DNA from: Pseudomonas fluorescens
GTDB lineage: Bacteria; Pseudomonadota; Gammaproteobacteria; Pseudomonadales; Pseudomonadaceae
Direction: 5' to 3'
NCBI RefSeq assembly: GCF_001902145.1
Contig: NZ_MRST01000024.1
Span: 186,001-250,000 of the forward strand
Length of the DNA: 64,000 nucleotides
Shown here: positions 60,672 to 64,000 of the stretch, in pieces
How positions within the stretch are numbered: position 1 is the first letter of the stretch
Layout of the letters: each line of letters begins with the position of its first letter
Position numbers and translations under genes: made by a program
The notes under the pieces: generated by a model
Databases searched by the model: none
The model's input: the letters and a program-made list of their open reading frames with translations, nothing else
Told to the model about the DNA's origin: nothing

Positions 60672-62078
60672 TCAGCAGCTGTAGTACAGCTCGTATTCCA
60701 GTGGGTGTACGAAGGTGCGTACTTTGATTTCTTCTTCGCTTTTCAGGGCGATGTAAGCGTCGATGAAGTCGTCGCTGAAAACGCCGCCTTTGGTCAGGAA
60801 CGCACGGCCTTTGTCCAGCTCTTCCAGGGCTTCTTTCAGGCTGCCGCACACTTGTGGGATCTCTTTGGCCTCTTCAGGCGGCAGGTCGTACAAGTTTTTG
60901 TCGGCGGCGTCGCCAGGGTGGATCTTGTTCTGGATACCGTCCAGGCCGGCCATCATCAGGGCGGCGAAGGCCAGGTAAGGGTTGGCAGCCGGGTCTGGGA
61001 AGCGTGCTTCGATACGGCGGCCTTTAGGGCTGTTGACGTAAGGGATACGGATCGAGGCGGAGCGGTTGCGTGCCGAGTAGGCCAGCATCACCGGCGCTTC
61101 AAAACCTGGGACCAGACGCTTGTAGGAGTTGGTCGACGGGTTGGTGAAGCCGTTCAGGGCCTTGCCGTGCTTGATGATGCCGCCGATGAAGTACAGGGCG
61201 GTGTCGGACAGGCCGGCATAGCCTTCACCGGCGAAGGTGTTCTTGCCGTCTTTGGAGATCGATACGTGAACGTGCATGCCCGAGCCGTTATCGCCGTACA
61301 GCGGCTTAGGCATGAAGGTAGCGGTGCGGCCATAGGCATCGGCAACGTTGTGCACGCAGTATTTCAGGGTTTGAACTTCGTCAGCCTTCTTCACCAGCGT
61401 GTTGAATTTCACGCCGATTTCGTTCTGGCCGGCAGTCGCCACTTCGTGGTGGTGAACTTCAACGGTCTGGCCCATTTCTTCCAGTGCGTTGCACATGGAG
61501 GTACGGATTTCATGGTCGAAGTCGAACGGTGGTACTGGGAAGTAGCCGCCTTTCACGCCTGGGCGGTGGCCTTTGTTGCCGCCTTCCACGTCCTGGTCGG
61601 ACATCCACGAGCCTTGCTCGGAGAAAATCTTGAACATGGAGCCGGAGATGTCGGATTTGAACTTCACCGAGTCGAAGATGAAGAACTCTGGCTCAGGGCC
61701 GAAGAATGCGGTGTCGCCGATACCGGTGGACTTCAGGTATTCCTCGGCACGGTGGGCGATGGCGCGTGGGTCGCGGTCATAGCCTTGCATGGTCGAAGGC
61801 TCGATGATGTCGCACACCAGGATCAGGGTCGGCTCTTCGGTGAACGGGTCGAGTACGGCTGTGCTGTCGTCTGGCAGCAGGATCATGTCGGAGGCTTCGA
61901 TGCCTTTCCAGCCGGCGATGGAGGAACCGTCGAACATCTTGCCGACTTCGAAGAAGTCATCTTCCAGCGCATCGCGAGCCGGCATGGTCACGTGGTGCTG
62001 AGTGCCTTTTGTGTCCGTGAAGCGCAGATCAATCCATTTAACGTCATGATCTTTGATGAGTTGAACCGACTTCGACAT
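60672..62078 (-). CDS. glnA: Glutamine synthetase, type I
   Basis: This 468-residue enzyme joins ammonia to glutamate with ATP. It begins [20 protein letters not shown]. The metal/active-site texts are [53 protein letters not shown] text, [20 protein letters not shown], and the adenylylation tyrosine in [10 protein letters not shown]. The ATG at 62078 follows GGAGGA. A sigma54 promoter lies about 100 bases upstream, in line with NtrC control. Confidence 0.98.
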   Translation of the reverse strand: MSKSVQLIKDHDVKWIDLRFTDTKGTQHHVTMPARDALEDDFFEVGKMFDGSSIAGWKGIEASDMILLPDDSTAVLDPFTEEPTLILVCDIIEPSTMQGYDRDPRAIAHRAEEYLKSTGIGDTAFFGPEPEFFIFDSVKFKSDISGSMFKIFSEQGSWMSDQDVEGGNKGHRPGVKGGYFPVPPFDFDHEIRTSMCNALEEMGQTVEVHHHEVATAGQNEIGVKFNTLVKKADEVQTLKYCVHNVADAYGRTATFMPKPLYGDNGSGMHVHVSISKDGKNTFAGEGYAGLSDTALYFIGGIIKHGKALNGFTNPSTNSYKRLVPGFEAPVMLAYSARNRSASIRIPYVNSPKGRRIEARFPDPAANPYLAFAALMMAGLDGIQNKIHPGDAADKNLYDLPPEEAKEIPQVCGSLKEALEELDKGRAFLTKGGVFSDDFIDAYIALKSEEEIKVRTFVHPLEYELYYSC

Positions 62079-62180
62079 GGTGTCCTCCGGGTGGCTTCGG
62101 GCTTGGGTAGTGGAGTTAGCCCTTAGAATTTGGGTGATGCCGGCGCGGATACTCCGCCAAGGCAACCTGCCTCACAAGAG

Positions 62181-62196
62181 AGCAAATTGCATGCCA
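62181..62196 (-). promoter_or_regulatory. Sigma54 promoter of glnA
   Basis: On the minus strand TGGCATGCAATTTGCT matches TGGCAC-N5-TTGCW, with GG and GC ten bases apart. It lies 103 bases before the glnA ATG. Confidence 0.75.
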
Positions 62197-62342
62197 GTGC
62201 GCCAACATGGCCGTTTTGCCTCAAAATGGCCCCTATAACGGTGCAATTGGTAAAAACGGCATAAATCGCGCACTGCAATGTAGCGTTTATTTGTGCAAAT
62301 GACCTGTTTTGGTGCATTGCGTATGCGATGCATATTAACTGG

Positions 62343-62370
62343 TTAAACCTTGAGCGATTTCCGCTATAAT
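62343..62370 (+). promoter_or_regulatory. Sigma70 promoter of thiI
   Basis: A consensus TATAAT (62365-62370) has a weak -35 TTAAAC (62343-62348) 16 bases upstream; it is 43 bases before the thiI ATG. Confidence 0.45.
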
Positions 62371-62412
62371 CCGCGCCCCCCTTTTTCAGCAGGCCCGGCG
62401 CGCGCTGTTTCC

Positions 62413-63867
62413 ATGAAATTAATCGTTAAAGTCTTCCCCGAGATCACCATCAAGAGCCGACCGGTACGGACGCGTTTCATCCGTCAGTTGGCCAAGAACA
62501 TCCGTGCCGTGCTCCGTGACCTGGACCCGGCTGTGGTGGTGAACGGCGTGTGGGACAACCTCGAGCTGGAAACCCGTATTACCGACGCCAAAGCCTTGAA
62601 GGACATGACCGAGCGCCTGAGCTGCATGCCGGGCATCGCGCATTTCCTGCAGGTGGATGAGTACCCGCTGGGCGACTTCGACGACATCACCGAAAAGTGC
62701 AAGCAGCACTACGGCAGTGCGCTTGAAGGCAAGATTTTTTCGGTGCGTTGCAAGCGTGCCGGCAAGCACCTGTTCAGCTCCATGGACGTCGAGAAATACG
62801 TCGGCAGCAAGCTGCGTCGCGAGTGCGGTGCCGCTGGAATTTCCCTCAAGGCGCCACAAATTGAAGTGCGCATGGAAATTCGCGACCAACGGTTGTTCGT
62901 GATCCACAGTCAGCACAACAGCATAGGCGGCTATCCGCTGGGTGCCCTGGAACAGACCCTGGTATTGATGTCCGGCGGTTTCGATTCCACGGTAGCGGCC
63001 TACCAGATCATGCGCCGCGGCCTGATGAGCCACTTCTGCTTCTTCAACCTGGGCGGGCGTGCACATGAATTGGGCGTGATGGAAGTCGCGCACTTTATCT
63101 GGAAGAAATACGGCAGCTCCCAACGCGTGCTATTTGTAAGCGTACCGTTCGAGGAAGTGCTGGGCGAAATTCTCGGCAAAGTCGATAACAGTCATATGGG
63201 CGTAGTATTGAAGCGTATGATGTTGCGCGCGGCGTCCCGAATCGCCGATCAATTGCAGATCGACGCCCTGGTGACCGGCGAAGCGATTTCCCAGGTTTCC
63301 AGCCAGACGCTGCCGAACCTGTCGATCATTGACTGCGTGACCGAGAAGCTGGTGCTACGCCCGCTGATCGCCAGCCACAAGCAGGACATCATCGACCTGG
63401 CAGAAGAAATCGGCACCGCCGACTTCGCCAAGCATATGCCTGAGTATTGCGGGGTCATTTCGGTGAACCCCAAGACCCACGCCAAGCGTCACCGCGTGGA
63501 GCATGAAGAGAAAGAATTCGACATGGCGATTCTGGAGCGTGCGCTCGAGAACGCCAAGCTGGTGCCAATCGATCGAGTGATCGATGAATTGGGCCAGGAT
63601 GTGCAGATCGAAGAAGTCAGCGAAGCCCTGGCCGGCCAGATCGTCATCGACATCCGTCATCCGGATGCCGCTGAAGATGAGCCGCTGGAAATCGCTGGCA
63701 TCGACGTGCAAACGCTGCCGTTCTACGCACTGAACGCGCGTTTCAAGGAACTGGATAACAGCCGTCAGTACCTGTTGTATTGCGACAAAGGCGTGATGAG
63801 TCGCCTGCATGCCCACCATTTGCTCAGTGAGGGGCATGCCAATGTGCGCGTTTATCGACCGAGCTAA
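62413..63867 (+). CDS. thiI: tRNA 4-thiouridine synthase / thiamine sulfurtransferase ThiI
   Basis: This 484-residue enzyme makes 4-thiouridine in tRNA and supplies sulfur for the thiamine thiazole. It has an N-terminal ferredoxin-like region and THUMP domain (about 1-170), a PP-loop ATPase ([20 protein letters not shown]), and a C-terminal rhodanese domain with the persulfide cysteine in [20 protein letters not shown]. The ATG at 62413 begins [20 protein letters not shown], the usual start. It is divergent from glnA. The sequence after its stop to the window end holds no gene. Confidence 0.97.
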   Translation: MKLIVKVFPEITIKSRPVRTRFIRQLAKNIRAVLRDLDPAVVVNGVWDNLELETRITDAKALKDMTERLSCMPGIAHFLQVDEYPLGDFDDITEKCKQHYGSALEGKIFSVRCKRAGKHLFSSMDVEKYVGSKLRRECGAAGISLKAPQIEVRMEIRDQRLFVIHSQHNSIGGYPLGALEQTLVLMSGGFDSTVAAYQIMRRGLMSHFCFFNLGGRAHELGVMEVAHFIWKKYGSSQRVLFVSVPFEEVLGEILGKVDNSHMGVVLKRMMLRAASRIADQLQIDALVTGEAISQVSSQTLPNLSIIDCVTEKLVLRPLIASHKQDIIDLAEEIGTADFAKHMPEYCGVISVNPKTHAKRHRVEHEEKEFDMAILERALENAKLVPIDRVIDELGQDVQIEEVSEALAGQIVIDIRHPDAAEDEPLEIAGIDVQTLPFYALNARFKELDNSRQYLLYCDKGVMSRLHAHHLLSEGHANVRVYRPS

Positions 63868-64000
63868 GAGCCCGGGGCTGTTTGCCTGTGGCCTGCGTCA
63901 CCGGCCCCCCGACTCTGCCGTCAAGCTGTAACGGCAAGGCCTGACTCTACTGTTAATCGCTGCCACGACCTGTCAGCACACCGAATCCTCTGATCGAGAT

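Larger units (their letters stand above)
62079..62412. other. Divergent control region glnA / thiI
   Basis: These 334 bases contain the glnA sigma54 promoter (62181-62196) and a TATAAT for thiI (62365-62370). A palindrome TGCAT-N10-ATGCA at 62313-62332 resembles NtrC half-sites but with wrong spacing. Confidence 0.55.

Noticed and set aside
62313..62332. NtrC site upstream of glnA
   Set aside because: The palindrome TGCAT-N10-ATGCA has the wrong spacing and lacks the GCAC/GTGC core.

Overview
The window looks like the chromosome of a pseudomonad of the Pseudomonas fluorescens group. The evidence is the gene content and order (thiI-glnA-ntrBC, secB-grxC-rhodanese-gpmI-envC-ctpA, hisBHAF, asmA-mutY-yggX), the high GC content, and many REP palindromes of the kind built around TGTGGGAGCGGGCTTGCTCGCG. 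No replication, ribosomal RNA or integrase gene is present. Species cannot be fixed from the sequence alone.

Layout. 1-6730 (minus): a truncated YiiD-type thioesterase, the DctB/DctD two-component pair and the dTDP-L-rhamnose operon rfbBACD. 6882-11470 (plus): a 969-residue kinase/aminotransferase fusion, agmatine deiminase and a small unknown protein, followed by a REP that carries a nested insertion. 11857-15626: a TonB-dependent siderophore receptor diverges from an OprD-family porin whose leader contains a strong hairpin terminator. 15710-19047 (minus): a CHASE2 membrane protein, a small periplasmic protein and an M48 lipoprotein protease.

19356-28000 is the accessory part. First comes a decaying metabolic cluster: an aldo/keto reductase remnant, a mandelonitrile-lyase-like cupin, a carboxymuconolactone-decarboxylase-like protein, a broken alpha/beta hydrolase, an intact hydrolase and a LysR regulator. 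Then comes a minus-strand conflict-gene region: a four-gene cassette starting with a 78-residue protein that carries the colicin E3 catalytic residues, a tightly coupled 103-residue partner, an ImmA/IrrE metallopeptidase and a 105-residue unknown, followed by a TOTE-type primase-helicase. A tRNA-Thr(TGT) gene borders it at 28191-28266. The E3-like cassette is the most interesting candidate for an undescribed system.

28697-45000: a methyltransferase, a polar amino-acid ABC transporter, a GABA permease preceded by a sigma54 promoter, an ArsB/ACR3-like exporter, an ArnT-like glycosyltransferase, lipoproteins, tRNA-Phe(GAA), yggX-mutY-asmA and an OFA-family antiporter. 45071-48120 is the histidine operon hisB-hisH-DUF2164-hisA-hisF. 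48187-56602 holds cell-envelope and housekeeping genes. 57055-62078 is the nitrogen block: ntrC, ntrB, a secreted chorismate mutase and glnA, with an NtrC-like site upstream of ntrB and a sigma54 promoter upstream of glnA. thiI closes the window.
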